This document shows positions 37,201 through 48,755 of a stretch of 64,000 nt of DNA, piece by piece (position 1 is the first letter of the stretch; each line of letters begins with the position of its first letter). Origin of the DNA: Apostichopus japonicus (lineage: Eukaryota; Echinodermata; Holothuroidea; Aspidochirotida; Stichopodidae); NCBI RefSeq assembly GCF_037975245.1, contig NC_092576.1, positions 27,977,611 through 28,041,610 of the forward strand, read 5' to 3'. The notes beneath the pieces were generated by a model. The model was not told the DNA's origin, did not search any database, and was given only the letters and a program-made list of their open reading frames with translations. The position numbers and the translations under genes were made by a program.

Positions 37201-39543
37201 GTGTCTCAGCAGAACATTGAACTCACAGAAAGAAGAAATAAGAAAATGACTGACCTTCAGAAAAGACGAAAACGTACCGCTTGCAACCGTTTTAAAAGGC
37301 CCCAGACTCCACCTGAGTCTGAACCACCATCCTCAACTGCAGTTGTTAACTTATCTTCTTCTACTCTTACCAGTGCAGACCTTAGGCTTCTCTCCAAAGG
37401 ACTCAACTTCTGTCCTACTCCTCCATCATTTGACCAAGCGGAACTGAGCCAAGATCTTACTCATTTCTTTCGCAGAATTCGCCTTCGTGAGTTTTTCCTA
37501 GATGATCCTCCAACTGAACGGGAACCCTTTTGCAAGAAAAGTTCTTGGATGCCTCCTAAGAACAGAGTCCCTGTTTTAGAAGTCTACACACAGGTCGTCA
37601 GCTCTGAGACTAACCAGTCGAACTCTCCTCTCCGCAGAACACACAACAACCACCTTCCAAACGATGAGCGTACAACACTCTGCTCACTGATGTCTCGCAG
37701 TGACAATATCATTAAGCCAGCCGACAAAGGTTCTGCAGTTGTCATCCAGGATCGACAGGATTACATCAAGGAAGCCATGCGTCATCTCTCCAACAGTGAT
37801 ATTTTAACTCTTCTTGATTCTGTCTCCCACAGTTATTTTCTCCAAGCAGATAAAAAACAGACCATCACTGATATGTACCAGCGGAACCAGATCTCTAAGA
37901 AGGCTGTTTCTTTCCTTTCTCTCACAGACTGTAAGGCAGCCAGGTTTTATCTCCTGCCCAACATTCACAAGCCTGGTAACCCTGGTAGGCCTATCATCTC
38001 AGGCAATGGGTCTCCCACCGAGAAGATATCCTTGTTTGTGGACCACTTCATCAACCCTCTTGTTCCTCAGATTAATTCTTATATCCATGACACTCCAGAT
38101 TTCCTCAGGAAACTTGAAGATATCAAGAACCAAATCCCCAGTACAGCCATCATCGGTACTTTCGACGTCACTTCTCTTTACACTAATATCCCTCATGCTG
38201 AAGGTATCGCAGCCACGTGTGCAGCCCTGTCTAAGAAGGTCCACCCTTGTCCACCCATCTCTGATATCAAAGCTCTCATGCAACAGGTTCTCACCAAAAA
38301 CAACTTCACGTTCATGGACAAGCATTACCTTCAAAGACACGGGACTGCCATGGGAACCAGGATGGCTCCTTCCTTTGCATGCCTGTTTATGTCTAGCCTT
38401 GAAGAACGCATGCTCAGTACGGCTCCCTGCCGTCCCCTTATCTGGTGGCGCTACATTGATGACATCTTCTTCGTTTGGACCAGTGATGAGGATAGCCTGC
38501 TCACCTTCATCAATCACAATCAATTCTTTCCACAGCACCATCAAATCACCTCTGATTACTCTCACCAACAGGTTAGCTTTCTCGATGTGACTGTTCGCAA
38601 GGAACACGGTTCTCTCTCTACAGACTTATACACCAAGCCCACAGACACACACCAGTATCTCCATTCTTCAAGCTGCCTTTCCCCGTCACTGCAAGTCTGG
38701 AATTGCCTACAGACAAGTACTTCGTCTTCGTCGCATTTGCTCTAACAATTCCTCTTTCATTCGCCATACAGATGCTTTAGAAAAACACCTTACTGCCAGG
38801 GGCCATAGTGCCAGGGTGCGTGAAGCCATTCAGAGAGTCCGCTCCCTTTCCAGATCATCTACTTTGGCAGTGAAGTACGAAAAGGGACGAGATTGCGACA
38901 ACAAGCTGCCCCTGGTTGTTACTTTCCACCCAAATCTTCCTCCTCTTCAGAAAATCACCTCTAACAACCACAACATTCTCCTCACTTCAGATAGACTCCA
39001 ACGAGCCGTTCCTGCAAAACCCATCATCGCCTACAGACGACCACGCAACCTACGAGACCTTCTTGTGCTGCTGTTCCACCTCTAACTTCTTATCCTACAC
39101 CCATTCAGCATGGTACTTTCAAATGTGATCGTACTTCGAGATGCATCGTCTGCAGCCACCACATTGTTGAATCCAATTCAATCACCAGCCACAGCATGCA
39201 ACTCACACACAAGACTAAGGGTCACATCACTTGCACTACCACCAATGTCATCTATCTGATCTCTTGTAGAGTTTGCGACATCCAGTATGTTGGCGAAACC
39301 AAAATCACCCTCAGGAAGCGATTCTATGGTCACAGATCCACAGTCAACACCATGAAGACGGAGACCCCAGTTGGAGAACATTTTAACCTTCCCAACCATA
39401 CCATTAACGACATGTCCCTAAAGGGGACTGAATCCTTAGGTAGCCGTCCTGACCTAGTACGAATCAGCAGAGAGAGGCTCTGGATGCAACGCCTTCGTAC
39501 CATTCAACCTCATGGGCTGAACATTCAAGAAGGACATGACTAA
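37201..39543 (+). pseudogene. PLE-2 reverse transcriptase/GIY-YIG polyprotein, two frameshifts
   Basis: A long frame from 37201 (first ATG at 37246) to 38745 carries the N-terminal LSKGLNFCPTP segment, KPADKG (about residue 172), GRPIISG (262), motif A FDVTSLYTNIP (Asp322), motif B GTAMGTRMAP (381-390), motif C YIDD (418-421) and SFLDV. Homology then continues in another frame (about 38690-39070) and returns to the first frame for the Cys/His cluster (RCIVCSHH) and the GIY-YIG nuclease: VIYLISC, QYVGET, then LRKRFYGH and GEHF. Two slips near 38685 and 39075 break it. Catalytic residues of both domains are present, so decay is recent or the slips are sequence errors. The upstream start may involve a spliced exon. 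Confidence 0.85.
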
Positions 39544-39777
39544 CTTTTCCTCTGTTCCACATTCCTTCTCCCCTTTCTCCCTCGCCCCTTTCACTCATCT
39601 TCTCACAGCTCTCTTCCCCTCCTTTTTTTCTCCACACCTTTCTGTCTTTGTCCCTCTCCAGTTTATTCCCTACCCTGTGCCTTTAATCCTCTCTTTGTCC
39701 CTCCACTGTTTATCTCCTACCTCTCCTCTTCCCCTGTTACTTTCTTCTCACCATCCCTTGTCTACTTTTAATCCCCT
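39544..39777 (+). other. Polypyrimidine 3' UTR tract of PLE-2
   Basis: About 230 bp of nearly pure C/T on the plus strand between the GIY-YIG stop and the right pseudo-LTR; no coding content. Confidence 0.8.
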
Positions 39778-39929
39778 TTCATCTATCTCATTGTGTTCAC
39801 CGTGCTCATTAACCTGTCTGTATTCTGTGCGTGTTTTTGTCCCCTCTGTTACTGTAACTTGTCATTTAGCCTCTGTAGAAGATCCTGCTAGGATCGAAAC
39901 GTCAGGGCAACTTACTTTTACACATAAAA
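39778..39929 (+). repeat. PLE-2 right pseudo-LTR with decayed hammerhead
   Basis: Direct repeat of 36612-36763. The hammerhead-like segment at 39869-39907 has CTGTAGA instead of CTGAAGA and a mismatch in helix I, so only the left copy keeps a complete core. Confidence 0.85.
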
Positions 39930-40440
39930 TCATTCTTGTTATAGTGTTTATTTTCAACAACAAAAAAACATCTTTTAAGGTGGACAAAAGCCTCCCCTAC
40001 CACCCACCCACCCCGGCTCCGCCGTAAAACAATGAATCGCCGCAACGGAGATATAATTTGGTTTAGCCTATCTGTTCAGAAGCCAAACACGATGACATAT
40101 GTTCGCGGGTCGCGCGCGTAGCTCTCGGAGTGAACACTCGCTCGATGACTATACTTACGAGTAAGATATGTCAACCTTAGTAGAAAGAACCTACAAAGAT
40201 TTCCATCTATACAATTATATCGCTATATTTTGTAAGCTATTTTTAATAGAGGGTGTAAATATTAATACATTGTAGAGACAGGGAGATTTCTATAGGTACT
40301 TAACTTGATGTAGGTAGAAGGAACATTACAATATAAGCAACTCAACTATTTATAATATCCTATAAAGAATTTATATTCAGAGCCGTAGAATATGTGAAAC
40401 TTTATCAAAATTAGATGTATCTATGTATCGAATCACTGTT
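39930..40440 (-). promoter_or_regulatory. Distal upstream block P3 of LRR-D
   Basis: Resumes the conserved upstream region after PLE-2, including the C-rich run near 40000 and the CpG-rich core around 40105-40145. Now about 3.4 kb further from the gene than in LRR-B or LRR-C. Confidence 0.45.
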
Positions 40441-40496
40441 CAATGTAATGTATCAGGCGTATACACACGCACACATATATATACATATACACACAA

Positions 40497-40533
<37 letters not shown>

Positions 40534-40548
40534 TATATATATATTTAT
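40441..40548. repeat. CA/TA microsatellite
   Basis: ACACAC/ATATAT run; the preceding AATCACTGTTCAATGTAATG segment is shared with 52255-52285. Confidence 0.9.
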
Positions 40549-42150
40549 TTATTAATTTATTTTACAAAATTTCTATAGCGCCTTATCCAATCAGAAATTG
40601 CTCTAAGGCGCTTTACAGTAAAATACAAACAAACACGATATACAAATATATAAATCGTTAATGTAAGGTATAGAAAGGGTAGAAAATTTGTTATATACCA
40701 TCTGACAATAAATTGTATAAAAACTGCAAATGGGAAATCGAAAATTATACATACAAATTCTTAAAATTTAAAATATATAATTATGCGTAAAATTAAAATT
40801 TTAAAAGCACCATAAATGCAAAATGGAAAATGCGTTGTAATAATGTGACAATATAAATAGTATAGAAAGCACGGTTAATGGAATGCAGATCTAAATAGAA
40901 AGGTTTTGACTAGGTTTTGAAATTCATCTATATATTTGGCACACTTAGCTTCCTCCAATAAACTGTTCCATAATGTCGCAGATGAGTAGTCGAAGCGCCT
41001 GTTTCCGTATGTAGAAGTTTTAAAAACAGGTTTGGTAAGTAAAGACTTGGATTCTGAGCGTAGAGATCGAGTAGGCTTGTATTTATGTATTAATTCAGAG
41101 AGGTAGATAGGGGCTAAACCATTAAGTGACTTATTTGTATATAACAGAATCTTATAATTGAACCTGCAATGAATAGGCAACCAATGTAAGTCACGTAATA
41201 TAGGTGTAATATGCTCATGTCTACGAGTGCGACTTACAAGCCGTGCAGCGCGTTTCTGAACTCGCTGAAGGCGATCGGTCAGTTTGTGAGGCAGGCCGTA
41301 TAGCAGAGCATTGCAGTAATCCAGTTTTGATATCAAAATGGATGGATTAAAGTCAGACACGCATCATCTGAGATATACCTTCTAATTTTGCCAATATTTT
41401 GGATCTGCCAATAAAATAAATCAAGTAACAGGACCAGATAATGGTGCGGTTTTCCGCTGAAACATGTCAGAGAGATAAGCCGGGCTGCATGATTCATACG
41501 TTTATACACATAAAGACATAATTTAAAATGGATTCTTTCACGGATAAGTAACCAATGCAGAGCACGTAGAAGAGGTTTTGGGCTATCTAACCTAGCTGCC
41601 GAGAAAATAAATTTAGCACAACAATTTTGAAGGGATTGAAGGCGATTCAGGTCTTTTGATGTAGCACCATATAAAAGGGCAATGCCATAGTCAAAAAGTG
41701 AGAGGAGAACTGCGCGGACAGCAGAATAGCGAGTTTCTTTATCAAGATAACGGTCAATACGAAATAAATTCCTGAGATGATAATTACATGATGAAACTAA
41801 GCTGTTAATCTGTTTTGTCATTTTAAAATCTGAATCAAAAATGATCCCGAGATTACGAACTTCACTGGAGGGGTTCATATGGCAGTTTCCAACTTCCAAC
41901 TGAAGTGGAGGTAGATTTTGGAGACTTTGTTTTGTACCAGCTATGAAAAACTCAGTGTTGTCATTGTTTAATTTAAGCTTATTCAAATTCATCCAAATCA
42001 TAATGTCAGAGATACAGTTTTGTAATTTCTTTAATGCCAGTTCTGCTTCACCAGGTATGTTAGGGTTGAGTGATACATAAGGCTGAGTGTCATCAGCATA
42101 GTAGTGAAAATTAATTTTATGGTTACACATGATAAAACCCAGAACATCAG
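40549..42150 (-). pseudogene. CR1-like LINE family 2, chimeric copy
   Basis: 41333-42130 (minus) encodes YYADDTQPY, KLKLNNDNTEF and DRYLDKETR...FDYGIALLYGA, then continues to an HWLLIRERIHFK segment. 40875-41360 encodes a second equivalent C-terminal segment (SKLDYCNALLYGLP...RAARLVSR...LHWLPIHCRFNYK). The thumb/C-terminal module therefore occurs twice in succession, from two different CR1-like sources. The 3' tail has TATAGCGCCTTATCC and GGCGCTTTACAG words shared with family 2 copy 1. 5' truncated; not functional. Confidence 0.75.
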
Positions 42151-43030
42151 AACAACTAAGCAGTTTTTGTTGTTGAAAAACTGGCGTGACTGCCGAATTG
42201 ATTTACTTGATTAATGCTATCCACTTTCATTAACGTAATGCAATGTTACTATCAATTAAGATTAGATTATGAGAAAATAATGCAAACCTGTCAATTCCGA
42301 AACCATTTCTGAGCCTATCTACCACCATAATAACCAAAACTAAAGACGACAAGAATAATTAATGTATAGAACTTAAGAAATACTTACTTTATAAAGAAAA
42401 TCTTCCCGAGATGGGCTTTAAGGATAACCCTCTAGATCTTATGATCGAAAGCTTGAGGCGAATATAGCCTTATTATAATTGAACCTTTAAACTGTACTTT
42501 AATTAACCAGATAGTGCCAAGACTGTCTAAGGCAGAATTTTGAACTGACAAAGAAATATCATTTGGTATGGTACAACCAACAATATAATGACATAACCAA
42601 CTTACTTTTTCGCACAATTAGAATATCCAATATCGCCTAGTTTGTTAATTTATGTGTATCTCTGCCAGCTGCTCTATGTATCACGGGAAGAAATTATATA
42701 TAATAGTGACACGGCTGATATCCTCACAGCCAGGAAGCATTGACAATATTTCTGTTTGAAGTGATTTGCTTTGCGGTGAACTTCCCTCGAGCGATTCGTC
42801 TCAAATGAGTTCTCTTGGTAGGCTATGAAACCGTGTTACTAAATTGCAAACTGCTAAAAGCTATTTTTACTTGCTAAATAGTTGAGAAAGAAGTAGCAGG
42901 GATATTAGTTAATCCTCTCTCGTTTAAGTCATGCAACTGACAGGAAGTTTCCGTTGCCATCAGAATGGTTATAATTTAGAGAACGGGGACTTAAAGTCTC
43001 AAAGAAAGGAACTAAGCGATGTAAGTGTAA
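42151..43030. repeat. Cassette block U, copy 3
   Basis: Counterpart of 9894-10795. The minus strand holds the 61-codon frame with VGCTIPNDISLSVQNSALDS (42432-42617), similar in the 54.3-kb and inverted 16.5-kb copies; not recognised as any known protein. Confidence 0.7.
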
Positions 43031-43631
43031 GATGTAAGTGTCGGGAATATTTCAGCTGTGTAAACATAGATATTAGAGAAGGAGGCTGCGATTGCAAACT
43101 TTCCAATCATAGCAAAAGTTGCCCGGACTGGTCCTAATGCTGTAGACGAGAGAAAGTTAAAGCAGTATTAAAGTGATCTATACTTTGTATTTATGTAAAT
43201 ATGTATCCGAAAATGTGAGATCATGAACTATATACGACAGTATGTTTTCCATGAAATAGTTGAACAATGAAGTCTATAAATTAAGTACTGAGCTTTAATC
43301 TTGGGTTTCATTTATGTTATATTCTCGATGAAGGTCACGACTCGTGAATTTCAAGGTGCCGTTCAAGTGTAAATTTCTTACCAACATTGCTCTGTTTAGT
43401 GGTGTAAGTGAACCAATGTTAGATACAATCAACTGTTCGCATACTAAATTCATGCTATGCTTTTTTTATTGGAATATGACACCAAATGTTAGGGTGAATT
43501 GCGCTTACGGTTATACCTTCATCAAAGTTAGACTTTTACACAAAACGACTGGGTAGATTGTCTAAGTTCTACTATATATATATATTGTATTTGTCATTGT
43601 TTGCAACATTACTACCGTATGTAGAAATGTT
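43031..43631. repeat. Cassette block D, copy with small Cys-rich frame
   Basis: Continues block U on its right side. The plus strand frame ending at 43137 encodes CKCREYFSCVNID, then GGCDCKLSN and SKSCPDWS. The same reading is preserved at 54840-54935 with few changes and, inverted, near 26600. It might be the last exon of a small cysteine-rich secreted protein, but the upstream sequence differs between copies and I do not call a gene. Confidence 0.5.
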
Positions 43632-43986
43632 ATTGAATTAAATTAATTAAACTGAACTGAATTGAATTAAATTGGATTGGGTTGGATTTGATTTGATTGG
43701 ATTGGATTGGATTGGATTGGATTGGATTGAACTGAACTGAACTGGATTGGATTGGGTTGGATTGGATTGAATTGGATTGGGTTGGATTGTATTGTATTGT
43801 ATTGTATTGGATTGAATTGAATTGAATTGAACTGAACTGGACTGGATTGGTTTGGGTTGGATTGGATTGAATTGAATTGGGTTGGATTGGATTGTATTGT
43901 ATTGGATTGGATTGGATTGAATTGAATTGAATTGAACTGAACTTGAACTGAACTGAATTGGATTGAATTGAACTAAGTTGAACTGA
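43632..43986. repeat. Expanded GAATT/GGATT/GTATT microsatellite
   Basis: About 70 pentamer units with GGATT, GTATT and GAACT variants; the longest such array here. Confidence 0.95.
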
Positions 43987-44329
43987 TGAGATCATTCACT
44001 CCGTTGTCGCTAGATTCGTTCACGAAATAAACAACCTAACGCACGATACAATGTTACCGAGTACCACCTCTAGACTGTTGTACTCATCGCCCTGAGTAAA
44101 ATAAAAACGACTAATTGTGGTGCTGTAGTAACAAGACATGTAATAATCTATGTAAGTTACGGTGTCTTGGACTAACATACACTATACTTAAAGAGTCAAA
44201 GTTATCATGGAAACGTATTACAATAATTTGAAATACCTTCATGTATCATGTAAGACGTTCATGTGAATTGTATTACAGATATTATGAAATTGTCCTGTAG
44301 AAAAATCAATCACTCTCTCCTATGGGTCA
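43987..44329. repeat. Conserved block K, copy 4
   Basis: Counterpart of 1403-1749. Confidence 0.8.
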
Positions 44330-44413
44330 TTTATAATATTATATAACAACACTATACAATATCATATATCAACACTATACAACATAACATATCAACACTA
44401 TACAATATAATAT
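44330..44413. repeat. AT-rich minisatellite of LRR-E, distal piece
   Basis: A few units of the 24-bp family, cut off from the main array by the LINE at 44414-47044. Confidence 0.85.
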
Positions 44414-47044
44414 TGGTGGGGGAGTTTTACTGTATGTTAGGGATGACATTGTAAGTGTAGAGAAATCTCAGTTGCAAGGGTCTTTTGTAAATTCTGTCTG
44501 GTGCGAGTTTTCCACAGACAACTCCAGAGGTCCAGTGATGTTATCGTTGTTGGTGTTGTTTACCGTTCTCCTAACAGCAGCGATGACAATGATGTCTTGC
44601 TGTTTGATACAATTTGAATAATTAATTTTCCTGACATTAATTGGATAGATGGATCCAGTAGTAGGAAGGGTAGTTACTTTCTAGATGTTGTGTAAGATTG
44701 CTTTTTACATCAACATGTTACTTTCCCTGCTAGGGGGGATAACATCCTGGATCATGTTTTGAGTTCTGATCCAAGCAACGTTGTTGATTTGACGTGTCTA
44801 GGAAAACTAGGATCTAGTGATCATGATATACTAGCTTTTGATGTTGTTTGCAAAGTCGTAAATTCTGTTAGCAAGGAAAAAGTCCCTGATTTTGCGAGAT
44901 CAGATACAGAGGCAATTGAAACTTTACTAAAGGGTACAGATTGGATTAATTTGTTTAGAGATATGAGTGCTTCTCAGTCTTGGATTTGTTTAGCTGATAA
45001 ATTAAAGGTCATTATGAAAAATCATGTTCCGTGGAAGAATCGTCGTCGTAAAAGCAGTATGCCTCACTGGATGAATAAGTAAGTTAGATGTGCAATTAGG
45101 CAAGAACGAAGAATGTGGAAGTTGTTAAGGAGGACTAAATCTGAATCTCTTTTGGCCAAGTTTAAAATTCATCAGCTGAAGATAGATTGCTTAGTCTCTG
45201 ATGCAAAATTGAATTTCGAAAATAGCATTGCCCTAAAAATTAAGGATAACCCAAAGGCCTTCTTTTCTTATGTCAGGTCAAAGCAGAAAGTTAAAGATGC
45301 AATTGTTTCTCTTCGGGCACCACAGGCTGATAATACACTTACTGATAGTCAGGATCTTGCAGATCTTTTGAACAACTATTTTGTGTTGGTTTTTACAAGG
45401 GAAGATATGAGTAGTATTCCAGATTTTCAGGGGGCAGTGATAGGCCTAAACTGGATACGGTCTTATTTTCGAATGAGGTTGTCTTAAAGGAGCTGCTTCG
45501 TCTAAAGCTTCTGGACCGGATGCAATCCATCTATATTTGTTGAAGACTTTTGCACACCATTTCTGTTTTCCACTCTCATTGGCTTTTAGTAAATTTATGA
45601 ATGAAGGTTATGTTCCTAAGGACTGGAGATGTGCTAATATTACCCCAATTTTCAAGAAGGGTGATAAGTCTAAGCCCTGTAATTATAGGCCTGTTAGTCT
45701 CACTAGTGTTGTTTGTAAGGTCATGGAGTCTATTGTTAAAAAGTCTATGGTCTGTCACTTCAGCAGTCAGTCTTTGATCAGAGAGTCTCAGCATGGTTTT
45801 TGTCAAAAAAGGTCTTGACTCACTAATATCCTTGAGTTTATGGGAGATGTAACAAGCTCACTAAATAGGCAGAAGTATGTAGATGTTGTGTTCCTGGATT
45901 TCCAGAAGGCCTTTGATAAAGTTCCCCACCGGCGTCTTTTACGTAGGCTGAAGAGTATGGGTGTCAATGGGAATTTACTGTCTTGGATCGAGAATTGGCT
46001 TGGTAATATGAAACAGAGGGTGGTAATTAAAGGCTGTGCTTCTTCTTGGCAGGACGTTACTAGTGGGGTTCCACAAGGGTCTGTATTAGGTCCCTTGTTG
46101 TTTGTTGCCGATATAAATGACAGCGACGGAGATATTTTGTGTACAGCTAAGAAGTTTGCTGATGACACCAAATTGTATTCTGAGGTCTCTTCGAAAAGCG
46201 ATTCTGAGAAGTTTCAAACGGATTTGGACAAGGTTTTTTCCTGGTCTCAGGGGTGGCAAATGCTTTTTAATATTAATAAATGCAAGGTAATGCACATTGG
46301 TAGTAGTAACTAAAAGTTTACATACAATCTTAATGGTTACAGGAGGTCTCTGTTGAAAGAGATCTAGGTATCTACATTGACTCATCTCTGAAACCTTCTA
46401 AACATTGTCTTGAAGCTGCTAGAAGAGGTAATAGGGTTTTAGGTATGATCAAGAGGAACTTCAGTTTTCTGAAAGATGACATCGTAGTTAGGGTTTATAA
46501 GCAGTTGGTTAGGCCTCATCTGGAGTATGCTGTGCAGGCTTGGAACCCATAAGCCAAGGATAAGGAAGTACTTGAAAAGGTCCAGAGGAGGGCTACTAGG
46601 ATGATTAGTTCCTTAAAGAGTGTTCCTTATAATAGGCGGTTACAACTGTTGAATCTCACCACACTGGAGCTTAGGAGGTTACGTGGAGGTTTGATCCAGG
46701 TTTTCAAGATTGTGTATGGTTTCGACAATTTATCCTTTACCGACTTTTTCATGTTTGCTAACAGTAGTTGTACTAGAGGTCATTGTCTTAAACTCCAAAA
46801 GTCACATAGTAGGATTAATATTCGGCATAACTTTTTTCTAATAGGGGTGTGAATGAGTGTAATGGTTTGCCTGAGAAAGATGTGCTTGCAAGTAGTGTCA
46901 ATGGGTTTAAGAATGCTTTGCACAAGCACTTTAAGCATTGTAATTGGGTCTGAGTGTTTGTGTCTTCAGTTTTTTCTCTTTCTATAGGGTCCTTGATGGG
47001 GACTTAAGTGTCCCTCCTGATCCTTCTTTTCTACCAAACTAGAC
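44414..47044 (+). pseudogene. CR1-like LINE family 3 inserted in the minisatellite
   Basis: 5'-truncated element beginning within the AP-endonuclease domain (LYVRDDIVS, then FPARGDN-like and LGSSDHDIL segments). The reverse transcriptase follows: NYRPVSLTSVVCKVME, VFLDFQKAFDKVPHR (motif A), SGVPQGSVLGPLLF (motif B), KKFADDTKLYS (motif C). A C-terminal region follows, with RRATRMI and LTTLELRR-like words. Several frameshifts and stops. It ends in a short CTAGACTAAACTA tail. Both sides are the same minisatellite, so the insertion is clean. Confidence 0.85.
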
Positions 47045-48705
47045 TAAACTAATATATCAACACTATATAATATATCAACACTATAACAATATGATGCATC
47101 AACACTATATAGTACAATATATCAACACTTTAACAATATGTTATATGAACACTGTAACAATATAATATATCAACACTATATAACACAATATATCAACACT
47201 ATATCATATCATATATAAACACTTTATAATATAATATATCAAAACTATAACGATATAATATAGCAGCACTATACAACATAATATATCAACACTATTAAAT
47301 AGAACATATCAACACTGTATAATATATAATATAAACACTATATAATATAATATATCAAAATTATATCAATGTGATATATCAACATGATAGTAATATAATA
47401 TATCAACACTATATCACTTTACTATATCAACAATAAAACAATATAATATAGCAGCACTTTACAACATAATATATCAACACTATACAATAGAACATATCAA
47501 CACTATATAATATATAATATCAACACCATATAATATAATATATTAACATAGTATCAGTATAATATATTAACATGATAGCAATATAATATATCAACACTAT
47601 AAAATATAATATACCAACACTATATAATATAATATATTAACAGTTAATAATATAATATATCAACACTATCCAATATAATATATCAACAATATACCATATA
47701 TCAACATTATAACAATATAATATATCAACACTATATAATAAATTATATCAACACTACATAATATACTATACCAACACTAATCAATACAATATATCAACAC
47801 TATCCAATATAATATATCAACAATATACCATATATCAACATTATAACAATAATATATCAACACTATATAATAAATTATATCAACACTACATAATATACTA
47901 TACCAACACTAATCAATACAATATATCAACACTATAGCAATATACACTATTAACACTATAATAATATAATATATCAAAACTATATCATCTAACATATCAA
48001 CACTATGTAATATAATATATCAAAAATTATAATATAAAATATCAACACTATAACACTATACTATATTAACACTACAATAATATTATATATCAACACTATA
48101 CAAAATAATATATCAACAATATAAAATATAGTATATCAGCACTACATAATATAATATATCAACATATTATCAATAAAATATATCAAAACTCTACAATATA
48201 TCAACACTATATCGATATAATATATCAACACTATAACGATATGATATATCAACACTATATAATATAATATAAATACACTATAACAATATACTCTATCAAC
48301 ACTATAACAATATAATATATCAACACGATATCATATAATATATAAACACTATGTAATGAAATATATCAACACTTACAATGTACTATATCAACACAATAAC
48401 AATTCAATATGTCAACACTATATAATATAATATATCAACACAATATAATACAATATATCAACACTAACAATATGTTATATCAACACTATAACGATGTAAT
48501 ATATCAACACGATATCATATAATATATAAACACTATGTAATACAATATATCAACACTAAAAATGTACTATATTAACACAATAACAATACAATATATCATC
48601 ACTATATAATATAATATATCATCATTATATAATACAATATGTCAACACTAACAATATATTATATCTACACTATAACAATATCATATATCAACACTCTACC
48701 ATAGG
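47045..48705. repeat. AT-rich minisatellite 3' of LRR-E, main array
   Basis: About 1.66 kb of the 24-bp family; a segment of about 130 bp is duplicated in tandem (around 47660-47790 and 47800-47930). Ends about 50 bp before the LRR-E stop codon. Confidence 0.9.
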
Positions 48706-48755
48706 ATTGAATAATAAATGTAATAATAACACAAGTTTAAGAGATATTTTCTTTT

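Larger units (their letters stand above)
36549..39929 (+). mobile_element. Penelope-like element PLE-2, nearly full length
   Basis: Direct pseudo-LTRs of about 152 bp (36612-36763 and 39778-39929) enclose an RT plus GIY-YIG reading region. The left pseudo-LTR is itself flanked by 58-bp inverted arms (36549-36606 and 36760-36817). The insertion interrupts conserved LRR upstream sequence, which resumes at about 39930 with ATCATTCTTGTTATAG. It is the best preserved retroelement in the window. Confidence 0.85.
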
